DNA from: Jimgerdemannia flammicorona
Taxonomy: Eukaryota; Mucoromycota; Endogonomycetes; Endogonales; Endogonaceae
Length of the DNA stretch: 23,821 nt
Direction: 5' to 3'
Assembly: GCA_003990745.1 (NCBI GenBank)
Contig: RBNI01001188.1
Location: 1 to 23,821 of the forward strand
The position numbers and the translations under genes are program-made. This document shows, in pieces, positions 9,316 through 18,036 of the stretch. The notes below the pieces were generated by a model. That model was not told the origin of the DNA and searched no databases. It saw only the letters and a program-made list of their open reading frames with translations. Within the stretch, counting starts at the first letter, position 1. Every line of letters starts with the position of its first letter.

Positions 9316-9397
9316 GTTGCTAGTCTCTTTTCTCCAAAACAATGTTGTAGTTGCTTTCTGAACATTGTGTAACCCGAGAGGTACCGGAGAGAGATGA

Positions 9398-9411
9398 AGT
9401 GAGAGGCTATC
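9398..9411. repeat. Target site duplication of the LINE, right copy
   Basis: AGTGAGAGGCTATC, identical to 1478-1491. It abuts the 5' end of the LINE, whose first bases on the minus strand begin TCATCTCTCTCC. Confidence 0.93.
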
Positions 9412-9584
9412 TGGACTATGCTAGATATGGATGTAGAACTAAGTACCTTGCTGAGTCAGAATGCAGTCACATTGTACAAGTGTGATCTGACATGTCAAGA
9501 GATCATCTGACTACTGAGTCAGTTCACAGTCATGTCATATAAGGCTAATCTAACTATACTATGACTGCTAGGCTATTTATAGGT

Positions 9585-10671
9585 TTAGACACTATCTGGA
9601 TAGTCTTCAATAACATCACCATCAATTGCATCATCTCTGATGAAGTAGTTATCTAGGAAGAGTGGTTCGCAAATTACTTCTCCTTGTTGGCTGAGGTAAT
9701 AATACATTGGAACTTCATCTCCATCCCACAGGATAGCATCGTCTGTCTCGTATGCTGGATAAGGTGTTGGTGGGCAAAGGAGGGATGCATTGTCTTTGCT
9801 TTTATCAGATTTTCTGTCTGCATATCTTCTATAGGTTATAGTACTATGAGTCGTGGGGTTGTAGTAAGCTGGTGGCTGTGGTTCATGTCGCTTGTACTCA
9901 GGTGGTAGAGTTGTTGGTTCGATTTTGAGGGTTGTCTGAAGGTGCAGGTTGTGTTCTCCAGTCTCTTCATTATAGTTGAAGTAATCAGGGGTGAATGCAG
10001 GTTAGTATTCATACCAGTGGTCATGTCTTGTATATAGTTATGAACTATTGTAAGTTCATTGGCAAGGTTGGCGGTGTAATCAGGGTTGGCAGGGATCCTT
10101 GACTGGAGGTCATGTCGGTATCAGAGGGATCATTGTCTTCTGCTTCATCTTTATCGAAGTAGATTATATCGTAGATATCCTTCATAGTATAATTAACTTG
10201 AGGCATTTGTAGGATATGGTCATTGGGGTGTGGGAAGGTTCTGTCTGTCATTTCAATATACTCAAGGTACTTGTGGTTGAGTTCTTATATCATGTCATCA
10301 ATTTGGCCATAGGATAGAGTAGTAACCATTTTGCTGGTAGTAACTCAGAGGCAAGGAATAAAGGTGCTGTACTCATAGAAGAGTTCTCAATGTTTGCAGG
10401 CAATGAGCTTCTGATGTTGAGACATCTGGGTGATGTCTGTATTGTGGTGGTGTTTAACCATGTCTTCCAGGAGGCAGCTGATCTGGTAGTAGCTTGAGAT
10501 TTGTCCGATTCAGTGAGCCTCACTGAGCATATTCAGGGCATTCCATTGGGCTTCTACAAAATAGAGGGGTGCTAGGCTATGGATATTCATAAGGGGCAGA
10601 GGGGGTGTGGCTCAGTTGACAATGGTATTCCAAATATCAGTGCAGATGCGGTTATAGATCTCGGTAGTCAT
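9585..10671 (-). pseudogene. U3-encoded reading frame of LTR A (broken)
   Basis: This is the counterpart of the frame at 4312-5409. It starts MTTEIYNR at 10671 and ends GTC TAA at 9585. It is 1,087 bp, that is 1,098 minus an 11-bp deletion near 10020 that shifts the second half out of frame. Upstream of the deletion several stops occur (for example the same TGA after IVN as in LTR B). The peptide QMPQVNYTMKDIYDIIYF and the acidic linker are intact. Where B has TAA after QMP and TAG after NNH, A has Gln and Trp codons. Where B has TGA in its KYE stretch, A keeps CGA. Confidence 0.75.
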
Positions 10672-10959
10672 GTTTGTATGTTTGGAAGTTGTGGTTGTTG
10701 TTTGTTTTGATTCTCTGTTTCAATGCATCTTTGTACTCAGTATATATACATTTGGTCCTGATTGGTAAGATTCCGTTTATGTAAATCTTGTATTCTGTAA
10801 CTTTGTATTGACTCAGCTTTGTGTGCTGTGACTTTGGTTTGACTCAGCTTCATGATCAAGCAGGTGATTTTCAGATTTGTTCGGAGGTCATGTGTGATTT
10901 CAGTGGCTTGTTCAGAGGGTCATATGTGATTTCAGTAGCTTGGGGGTTATGCACTTACA

Positions 10960-12318
10960 ATTCTGGAGTATTGTTTGCTATATTTTGGGCAACAACTACA
11001 GGTCAGGTATTTTATGTGAGGGATTTTTCAGAAAGGATTCACTACCATTCTTTGGTGAGTCCTCAGAAGAATATAATAACTTAATAGACATAGGTCATAG
11101 TAGTAGCAAAGAGTTTTTTCAGAGTGTGGTCTTGATTATTTGTCAGAAGACAATCAGTTACTTGCTCATTGGTCTATTGATTGGCTTCAAAGTTGATATT
11201 AACTATACTAATAAAGCTTTGAACTTCTTGTACAGTATCATTAAAGGTAGATAGGCTTAGATTTTTGATTGGTCAGGTCTATTCAGCTAAGACAGTAATG
11301 GTTGCTGTCATTATGACTACCTAGACTATGAGATCTAGAATCTATTGGTTTGTTATATTGTTTGCTGAAGGTGGTTGGACTACTGGTAGTAGTATTACTG
11401 ATACTACTTAAGATACTGGTACAGAGTGTAATGGGGTTCTTTGAGTTTGTGTAAGTTGCTGGAGTAATAATTGTAAATTTGGAGTAAAGGCTCAATAGAT
11501 AGCTGTCTGTTACTGTGTAGGTATGTTCTGTCCTGATGGAGATATGTCTTCTTTAGTAGTATATCTAGGATTAAATTCACTGAGATACTCCTCCTCTTCT
11601 TCAGCTTAGTCCCTATATAGTTGGGTTTGCTCAGTATTGAAGTAGACAGAATTAGTTGTATATCTGATTTCAGATAGACTTAATTCAAAATCAAGTTCCA
11701 GTTCAGTATTGGTTTCAGTTTCAGGTAGAGCTGTAGCTGGGCCTGCTTTGGGTTCAGAGTCAGATTGTTGACAAAGGGTTTCTCTTACTTCTTCCTTAAG
11801 AATATAGCAGGCCTTGCTGTTCTGGAAGCAGTAGTATAATGTAGTCTTGGTCCTGGTGTAGTGAAAGTCAGTAGAGTTGAGCCACTTGACTATAGAGGCT
11901 TGGGCTTCATAAGGAACTAAGGCTAGAAAGACTGCTGCTGGTTATCCTAGGTTGCTTGGATTTGTGGAGCTGACAAAACTCTTATTGAGAAGAGTAAAGA
12001 AGACTTCTATAAGACCTTCTTTATCTTGACTTATGGGGTATAAGGCAAGGAGTTTGGTGAATAGGATTTCATCTATCTACTGATTTAATTGAAGTACTTC
12101 TTTTTTTGAATGAAGTCTATCCCACTTGTAACAGGTGTAGAGGTCAAATTGTCCTTATATATCAGGTTTAATTCTCTTCAGATTATCAGATAGTTTAGGA
12201 TAAATTCCAGTTCAGAGGTTAGACTTTATACCAACTTGTAGAAATTCTTAGAAGGGTTTGTAGCAGGGTGAGGAAGCATCTTGAAGTAAAATTGAATTAT
12301 AAACTGCTGCTACCAAGT
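10960..12318 (-). mobile_element. Internal region of element C, gag-like, heavily decayed
   Basis: After the primer site the minus strand repeats the gag-like frame of element A: an ATG in the same place (near 12280), then the acidic segment, ending about 11510. It continues beyond the point where A departs. The tail, about 11510-10960, has a Ser/Thr/Pro-rich part followed near 11190-11240 by a stretch reading FNDTVQEVQSFI. This faintly recalls the start of Ty3-type Gag domains. Many TAA/TAG/TGA codons interrupt it and the region is strongly AT-biased. It is truncated by the insertion of element A at 10959. Confidence 0.65.
12307..12315 (-). other. Primer binding site of element C
   Basis: TGGTAGCAG follows the LTR end by three bases, identical to element A, and is complementary to an initiator tRNA-Met 3' end. 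It survives although the surrounding DNA is badly mutated. Confidence 0.65.
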
Positions 12319-14378
12319 TATAAGAGAGTTACTTATTAGAGTAACTATTATGTAGTTCTGGAAGAGTTTTCTAGAAGTTCTGGATATTCTAAAAGACTAT
12401 TTTCTTAAGATCAAGATCAATTTTATATAGAGTACATCTTCTATACTTATTGATTTCAAGATTGAATTGATGTCTCAACCAAATTTCTTTTTTGGACTAG
12501 TTCTAGATGTTCAGAATTTTCTGTATTTCAGAAGTTTAAGAAACTAAGACCAGTTTAGTTGAATTGATGTATCACTATAGACAATACCAAATTAGGAAAT
12601 TTCATGACAGAGTTAGGAGTGGGACCTAACAGAGAGTAGATTTACTTAAGAGTGATTTATAAGTTATTAAATAAGTTTATTTACTATTCATGATATTGCT
12701 ATACTAGAAATAGTTGTGTAAAGGGATATTATAGAGAAGTATTCAAAAATGTTCTTGTGTATTCAAGTCTGAGATTCTGAGGTCTGGAAGAGGGGGTATT
12801 TATACTAGTAAGGAGCTATCTAGACTATGCTAAATATGAATATAGTATTTAGTATCTTGATATAGTCATATAGTATAAGTGTGATCTGATAAGTCAAGAG
12901 ATTGTCTGACTACTGAGTTAGTTCACAGTTATATCATATAAGGCTAATCTAACTATACTATGACTGCTAAGCTATTTATAGATTAGATGCTGTCTGGATA
13001 GTCTTTGATGACATTACCATTAATGACATTATCTCTGATAAAGTAGTCATCTATAAAGAGTGGTTCACAGATTACTTCTCTCTGTTCACTGGGGTAATAA
13101 TACATTGGGACTTCATCTTTGTCCTACAGAATAGCATCATCTGTCTCATATATTGGATAAGATATTAGTAGGCAAAGGAGGGGTACATTATCTTTGCTTT
13201 TATTGAATTCATTATCTGTATATCTTCTATAGATAACAGTACTATGAGTTGCAGGATTATAGTATACTAGCAGTTGTGCTTCATATTGCTTGTACTCAGA
13301 TAGTGAAGTTGTTGGTTCAATCTTGAGGGTTGTTTGGAGGTACAAGTTGTGTTTTCTAGTCTCTTTATTATAGTTGAAGTAATTGAGAATAAATGCAGAC
13401 TGATATTCATATCAGTAGTTATTATTCCAATAGGTCTCATAGGTGGTTATAAACTATTGTAAGTTCATCAGCAAGGTTGATAGAGTAATCAGGGTTAGCA
13501 GAGATCCTTGACTCAAGGTCATGTTGACATCAGAGGGATTATTGTCTTCTGCTTTATCATCATTAAACTGAATTATATTGTAGATATCCTTTATAGTATA
13601 TCTGACTTGAGGCATTTGCAGAATATAGTTATTGAGATGTGGGAAGGTTCTGTCTATAGTCTAGACATACTTGATATACTTGTAGTTGAGTTCTTATATC
13701 ATATTGTCAATTTGGCCATAGAATAGAGTTGTAACTATTTTAGTGATAGTAACTTGGAGGCAGAAAATAAAGGTACTATACTTATAGAAGAGTTCTTGAT
13801 GTTTGTGAGCAATGAGTTTCTGATATTGAGACATCTGGGTAATATCTGTATCATAGTGGTATTCAATCATATCTTCTAGGAGGTAGCTAATTTGGTAGTA
13901 GCTTGAGGTTTGTCCAATTTGGTGGGCCTCACTAAGTATGTTCAGGGCATTCTATTGGGCTTCCATGAAGTAGAGAGATACTAAGCTATAGATATTTATG
14001 AGGGGCAAAGGAAGTATAGCTTGGTTGATAATGATATTCCAAATATCAGTACAGATGCAGTTGTAGATCTCAGTGATCATGTTTATATATATATTCAGGA
14101 GTTGGGGTTGTTTGTTTGGTTTGTTGTAGTTCTTTATTTTGACACATCTTGGTGCTTAGTATATATGCATTCAGTCCTGATTGGTAAGACTTCATTTGTG
14201 TAAATCTTGTATTCCATAACTTTGAGTTAACTCAGCTTTGTATGCTGTGACTTTGGTTTGACTCAGCTTTGTAATCTTACAGGTAATTTCCAGATTTGTT
14301 CAGAGGTCACATGTGATTTCAATAGCTTATTCAGAGGATGACATGTGATTTCAGTGACTTGGAGATTGTGCACTTACA
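12319..14378 (-). mobile_element. LTR C (2,060 bp), 5' LTR of the oldest element
   Basis: It starts TGTAAGTGCACAATC at 14378 and ends CTTATA (from CTTACA) at 12319, directly before the primer site. It is collinear with LTRs A and B over the whole length. Relative to them it carries many more C-to-T and G-to-A changes, so it is the oldest copy. This fits its being the outermost host of the nest. Confidence 0.88.
12983..14080 (-). pseudogene. U3-encoded reading frame of LTR C (broken)
   Basis: It is exactly 1,098 bp, as in LTR B, from ATG (MITEIYNC) at 14080 to TAA at 12983. The frame is kept from end to end despite heavy substitution. Stops include one in the QMIQELN-equivalent position and one after the tract equivalent to NNH. 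The longest clean stretch (13124-13345) gives YLQTTLKIEPTTSLSEYKQY. Where B has TGA after IVN, C has CAA. Equal length in two highly diverged copies argues that indels were selected against for part of the family's history. Confidence 0.75.
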
Positions 14379-15160
14379 ATATAAGTTATTTTAATTATAG
14401 ATAATATGGCAAAACTTATCTTACCCTTCTCAAGATCTATCAATATTTGAATCTATTGATCCCTAATCTCTCTTTAAGAAAAAGGCTATACAATAACTCT
14501 CACCAAGCTACTACTGCTACTACTAAAAAGTATGCAGCTAGATACTGACTGTATTGCTATATATGAGATTCCTATATAAATATATAATTACAAATAAAAA
14601 TACTCTATAATAAATAAAAGATTTTGAATTGTGACTTTAATTTGATTTGAATCTAATTCAAATCAAAAAATCCTCAATTTGATTTGATTTGAATCAATCC
14701 CAATTCGATTCAATTCAAATTGATTCAATTCATTTGGAAGCACTAAGACAGATACACTTCAAACTCACCCATCCCTACACTCTGCTGAAGACTCTGAGGA
14801 GTCAAGTATTCAAGATAAAGAAATCCACTGTAATTTCCAAGTTACGTGTCTGCTACATTACCTTATCTTTTAACCTCATAAGTAATCAACTTCGAAATAT
14901 GACATACTTTCGAAGTTAGACGTTACCTATGTTACAATATACAGCATAACACAGACTGCAGGCGAGACACAAACATGAGAATGGTTCTAGGAATCTCTAG
15001 TGATATATAATAAGAAAATTGCTATGCTGACTACTCTAGCATATATTTACAAAGAAGAATCTAAAGAATAAAACCCGCAAAATTGGAGATATAGATCTAG
15101 ACATATCCCAAGACTATTTAATGGCAGGAGCGAAAATATTCGTTATCACATACTCCTCTG

Positions 15161-15161
<1 letters not shown>
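14379..15161. other. AT-rich spacer without a supported gene
   Basis: From the edge of element C to the poly(T) tract I find no convincing gene. The short frame at 14689-14919 has no recognisable feature and AT-rich codon content. Positions 14625-14735 are built of repeated GATTTGAATC/GATTCAATT words and include a hairpin (14641-14667). Similar words return at 23100-23220, beyond the genes. This may be the remnant of an older AT-rich repeat. Confidence 0.5.
14641..14667. repeat. 12-bp perfect inverted repeat
   Basis: The arms TTTGATTTGAAT and ATTCAAATCAAA are separated by CTA. They sit inside a cluster of related words, so the hairpin may simply reflect a repeat made of near-palindromic units. 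Confidence 0.7.

Positions 15162-15217
<56 letters not shown>
15162..15217. repeat. Uninterrupted poly(T) of 56 bp
   Basis: Fifty-six consecutive T on the plus strand, equal to A56 on the coding strand of the vezatin-like gene, 33 bp past its stop. It would lie in the 3' UTR. No retroposed body adjoins it on the side where one would be needed, so slippage growth is more likely than a retroelement tail. Confidence 0.9.
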
Positions 15218-15218
<1 letters not shown>

Positions 15219-15250
15219 TGGAGTCAAATAGTATAATAATCTTTTGTCTA

Positions 15251-17875
15251 TCACGTCGACCCTTCATCGTCCAAACCGGCTCTGCGTTTTCCAAGCACAT
15301 CTTTAAGTTCATGCACCATCTTCTGCGAATCCATCTTGGCAGTTGTCGCCTTAGCCTTTTGTGATGCATGGTGGGGAGCAAGGTCCAATAAATCTGACAT
15401 TAGAAACCAAGCAAGGGGCCTATCCCTCCTGAAACCAATCTGCCCCGCCCCCGCCTAGTAAAACCGAACAACACAAATCCTAGTCTACTCTGTGCTCACC
15501 TCATCCTCCCTCTTCTCCTTCATCCGCGTGATCCTCTCCGCCCTCGAGAGCCTCTTCCCGCTTGCTCCTTCCGCCTGTTCATCATCCTGCCCCGCCACCG
15601 CCTCGAACAGCTGCGCCCTCGCGGGGGCCGGCAGCAAGAAGCTTTCACTCGGATCATGGTCGAGAACGATCAGCCTCCGTGTGGGGGAGGCCGGAGGCGA
15701 AGGAAGCTCGTTGGGCACAGTCGGATCCGAGTTCGCAGGCGGGGGCGGATCAAAAAAATGCTGGAGCGCAGACCGACCATCCTCCCACTCGGCAAGCATG
15801 TAGGTAAAGTCCTGGGCGATGGAGGCGAACTGGTTGGTGAGTTTATCTTTGATCTCTTGGGAGATCGGGCCTGGTGGCGTGGATGGGTTGGAAGAGATAA
15901 CAAGAAAAGGGCGGAGAGACAAGATTTATAAATTGTTTTTTTCATTAAACCAATGTCTGCGCCAAAAACATAAGCGCCGAACACAAACTTGTAGAAACGT
16001 GGCCATAAATAATATCACCCACCATCAGACAACGCACGAGCATCCTCGCTGGTCAAATACAACTTCGCCTGGACTCCGCGAGTGTGTTGCTCCAACGAGG
16101 TAACGCGATGGAGGAAGGCTTGCAGCCGCTTGTCTGAAGTCTTGGGGGTGGCGGAATCCGGTTTGTCGGGGGGTGGATTATCTACGACGAAACCGAAATG
16201 TAGAAATATATGGTTAAGGTCTAGTGATTCAAAATGAAGATGCCTATACAAATAATAACAACCATAAAGTAGGTAATATCTATGTCCCTTTGCAGGTGTA
16301 CAAAGATAATCCCCTCGACTCTTCTCTGACTCAGCCACCCAACCGCGCCCTCCCTTCTCCTCCCGTAAAAAGTGTATTGACTAATATAGGAAGAAATAAA
16401 ATAAATTGTGCTCACAAAGCTCAACGTCCAGCGCCTCTGCCACCTGATTTACCATCTCTCTCGTGCTCTCCACCAACTTTCTCAGCTCGGCGTTCACCTC
16501 CCTCCACCTCCTTTCGTAATCAAACCTCACGGAGTCGTGCCCCTCGGTCATGACCTCCAGCGCCATCAGCTGTGTCAGGCACTCTCTCCGCTTCCAGTGC
16601 ATCAGCTGGGCCAAGCGCCTGAGATGTTCGAGGGCGGTGTAGTCGGACTCCTCGTCCTCGCGGCCCGAGGCGGCGGTGTTGGTCTCCTCGACAGATGAAG
16701 CGGCGATTGGGTGGATGTTGTACATGCCATAGAGCTTCTGGAGATTGGCTCGGTCGATCTGCGGCTGGAGGTGGGAGATGGCGAGGTCATATGTGGCGAA
16801 GCCGGTGCGGAGGAGGGTGGCGAGCGTACGGCGGAGGTGGAGGCAACGGCGGGATTTAGAGGACTGCTCGATGCGAGAGATGGGAGAGAGGGGAGTAGAG
16901 AGACGGTAGCCGCGGGAGACAAGCTCGATCTCCTGGATCATGATGAGGGTTTTGTTAATCTTTGAGTCGAGGAGTTGGGATTGGTGGACGAAGTTGTGGA
17001 GAATTTTGAGGGCTATCGCATGTGTTCGGCGAATCGCGTTACGGCGCTGGAGTGGGGGGGGGGGGGGGGGTAGGTGAAGCAAGCGAGTTAGGAGTTGAAG
17101 CAAATCGGGGATCGTGCCTGATAGGCTGACAATAACAAAATCGAATCTCCGGAAATCCTCACCATCTGCTTGTAAAAAGAGAAACACGACACGCCGGCAA
17201 GTCCCAGCACGGCAGTTACCCCTGGCACCACTATCAGCGGCCTGCTCGGCAACCTGTGCAGCTGCAAATCGACGAATCCCTTATGGACCGTGAAAGCGCA
17301 TAATGTTGCAGAAGCTATCACCGCGAGCGACATGCCCGCAATCCTCGCTCGTTTCAACGATGGTGTGCGTTCGTCGTCGGCCATGGAAACGACGGAAGCC
17401 TTGCGGTTGTGGGCTGACAGGTTCATGCTATCGTTTAAGAGCGAGGAAGTGGCAATAAGATAGCGAAATTCTTCCTCGAAGGCAAGCTCCTCTCGGTAAG
17501 AAACTGAGATTTCGAAGAAGTCCTGATTGAGATTTAGGGGGGGGGGGGGGGGTTAGAGTCGTGAATGCAAAGAAACTGGCATATGAAAAAGAATTGCTCA
17601 CCTTCATATATGTCAAGGATCTCGTTTTGAGTTGCGACAGACACTCAAGTGCCAAGGCGTGTGTTGAGGACGCATCCTTGGGCTGTAGGTCGGGCTGCTT
17701 GACCAAGACCTCGTCGCTCTCGATGGCTATGGTGGTTCCATGGTCAGGTGAGCATAGTGAAATAAAATAACTGAAGGAAGACATAGTCCAGAGAGCTAAG
17801 TGGAAGGGACAGGTAAAAGATACATTTAAGGTATTCAGCGAAGGGGGTGTCCTCGTATACGATGAGTTCCTCCAT
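15251..17875 (-). CDS. Vezatin-like myosin-binding membrane protein
   Basis: Seven-exon model (high to low): 17875-17824, 17726-17602, 17522-17163, 17046-16416, 16181-16023, 15870-15500, 15439-15251. All phases agree and give 628 residues. The N-terminus reads MEELIVYEDTPFAEYLK. Exon 3 has an acidic helical part (YREELAFEEEFRYLIATSSL) and two hydrophobic segments at about residues 120-138 and 154-174, a membrane hairpin. Exon 4 carries a long helical domain with EIELVSRGYRLSTPLSPISR, the signature of the vezatin myosin-binding family. The C-terminus is charged and ends in QKMVHELKDVLGKRR. The Aspergillus relative VezA promotes dynein-driven early endosome movement; yeast Inp2 is a peroxisomal myosin receptor. 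The first intron and the last acceptor are least certain: a 28-bp alternative first intron and acceptors at 15439 or 15454 also keep frame. Reading into intron 6 would end the protein at 15485. It diverges from the FKBP gene. Confidence 0.85.
17054..17070. repeat. C17 tract in vezatin intron 3
   Basis: Seventeen G on the plus strand, so C17 in the transcript. It lies between the CTAAC branch point and the CTCCAG acceptor, serving as the polypyrimidine tract. Confidence 0.85.
17537..17552. repeat. C16 tract in vezatin intron 2
   Basis: Sixteen G on the plus strand, C16 in the transcript. It directly abuts the CTAA of the branch point and lies 14 bp before the intron end. Confidence 0.85.
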
Positions 17876-18036
17876 GAGCGTTCACGTTGAATGTGCGACG
17901 GTCGAACCAGTGGTTGCGTTGTTGTCCTTTTCTGGTCAAATTCCACTCTTGAGTGATGTCACCCTCAAAAAACTGACCGAAATTTAAATTGAGCCCATTG
18001 CCATTTTTTTCCCCCTCACTCCACTCCTCCTCCACA
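17876..18036. promoter_or_regulatory. Shared divergent promoter, vezatin-like gene and FKBP25-like gene
   Basis: Only 161 bp separate the two start codons, so both genes must be driven from here or from inside each other. It contains TGATGTCA (17954-17961), one base from the CRE/ATF octamer, and a CT-rich run leading into the FKBP start. No TATA box is clear on either side. Confidence 0.6.

Larger units (their letters stand above)
1492..9397 (-). mobile_element. Full-length two-ORF LINE (L1/Tx1-like non-LTR retrotransposon)
   Basis: The element is about 5.84 kb once the nested solo LTR (4026-6089) is subtracted. It is flanked by a 14-bp target duplication and ends in a 12-base poly(A) tail (T12 on the plus strand, 1492-1503). 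An AATAAA signal lies 22 bp before the tail (1525-1530 on the minus strand). ORF1 (9315-7315) is followed after about 30 bp by ORF2 with an AP-type endonuclease, a reverse transcriptase and a C-terminal zinc-binding segment. No RNase H is visible, unlike Tad1-type fungal LINEs. The LQD, DQEKAYD and GVSQGDPLSP motifs fit the L1/Tx1 group. The copy is dead from nonsense mutations but has kept its frames, so it is fairly recent. It is more GC-rich than the LTR elements around it. Confidence 0.93.
9398..10959 (-). mobile_element. LTR of element A, 5' part (U3)
   Basis: It begins TGTAAGTGCATAACC at 10959 on the minus strand and runs to the LINE insertion; the rest is at 987-1477. It holds paired TGACTCA boxes (10809-10815, 10840-10846), the U3 reading frame (10671-9585) and the second box pair (9452-9458, 9515-9521). 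The DNA just before its start (AGAAT at 10960-10964) shows no polypurine tract. The junction is therefore an insertion into element C rather than C's own 3' LTR; AGAAT would be one copy of the target duplication. Positions 9398-9411 double as the right-hand LINE target copy. Confidence 0.85.

Noticed and set aside
7709..9361. Several long plus-strand frames rich in Ser and Pro
   Set aside because: Antisense of LINE ORF1, whose minus frame holds together for 667 codons and is correctly placed before ORF2.
9398..10959. LTR A as the 3' LTR of element C
   Set aside because: No purine tract precedes TGTAAG. LTR A is followed by its own primer site and gag frame, and it is much less decayed than LTR C.
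14689..14919. 76-codon plus-strand frame in the AT-rich spacer
   Set aside because: Starts within simple GATTCAATT repeats, with no domain and no partner exon; probably chance.
15162..15217. Poly(T) as the poly(A) tail of a processed vezatin pseudogene
   Set aside because: The gene retains its introns with intact splice sites, so it is not a processed copy.
15492..15931. Plus-strand frames over the last vezatin exons
   Set aside because: No recognisable domain; the minus strand gives a consistent spliced frame.
17796..17823. 28-bp first intron of the vezatin-like gene
   Set aside because: It keeps frame, but 28 bp is shorter than fungal spliceosomal introns normally allow. The 97-bp version ending at 17727 has a branch-like CTGAC at proper distance.
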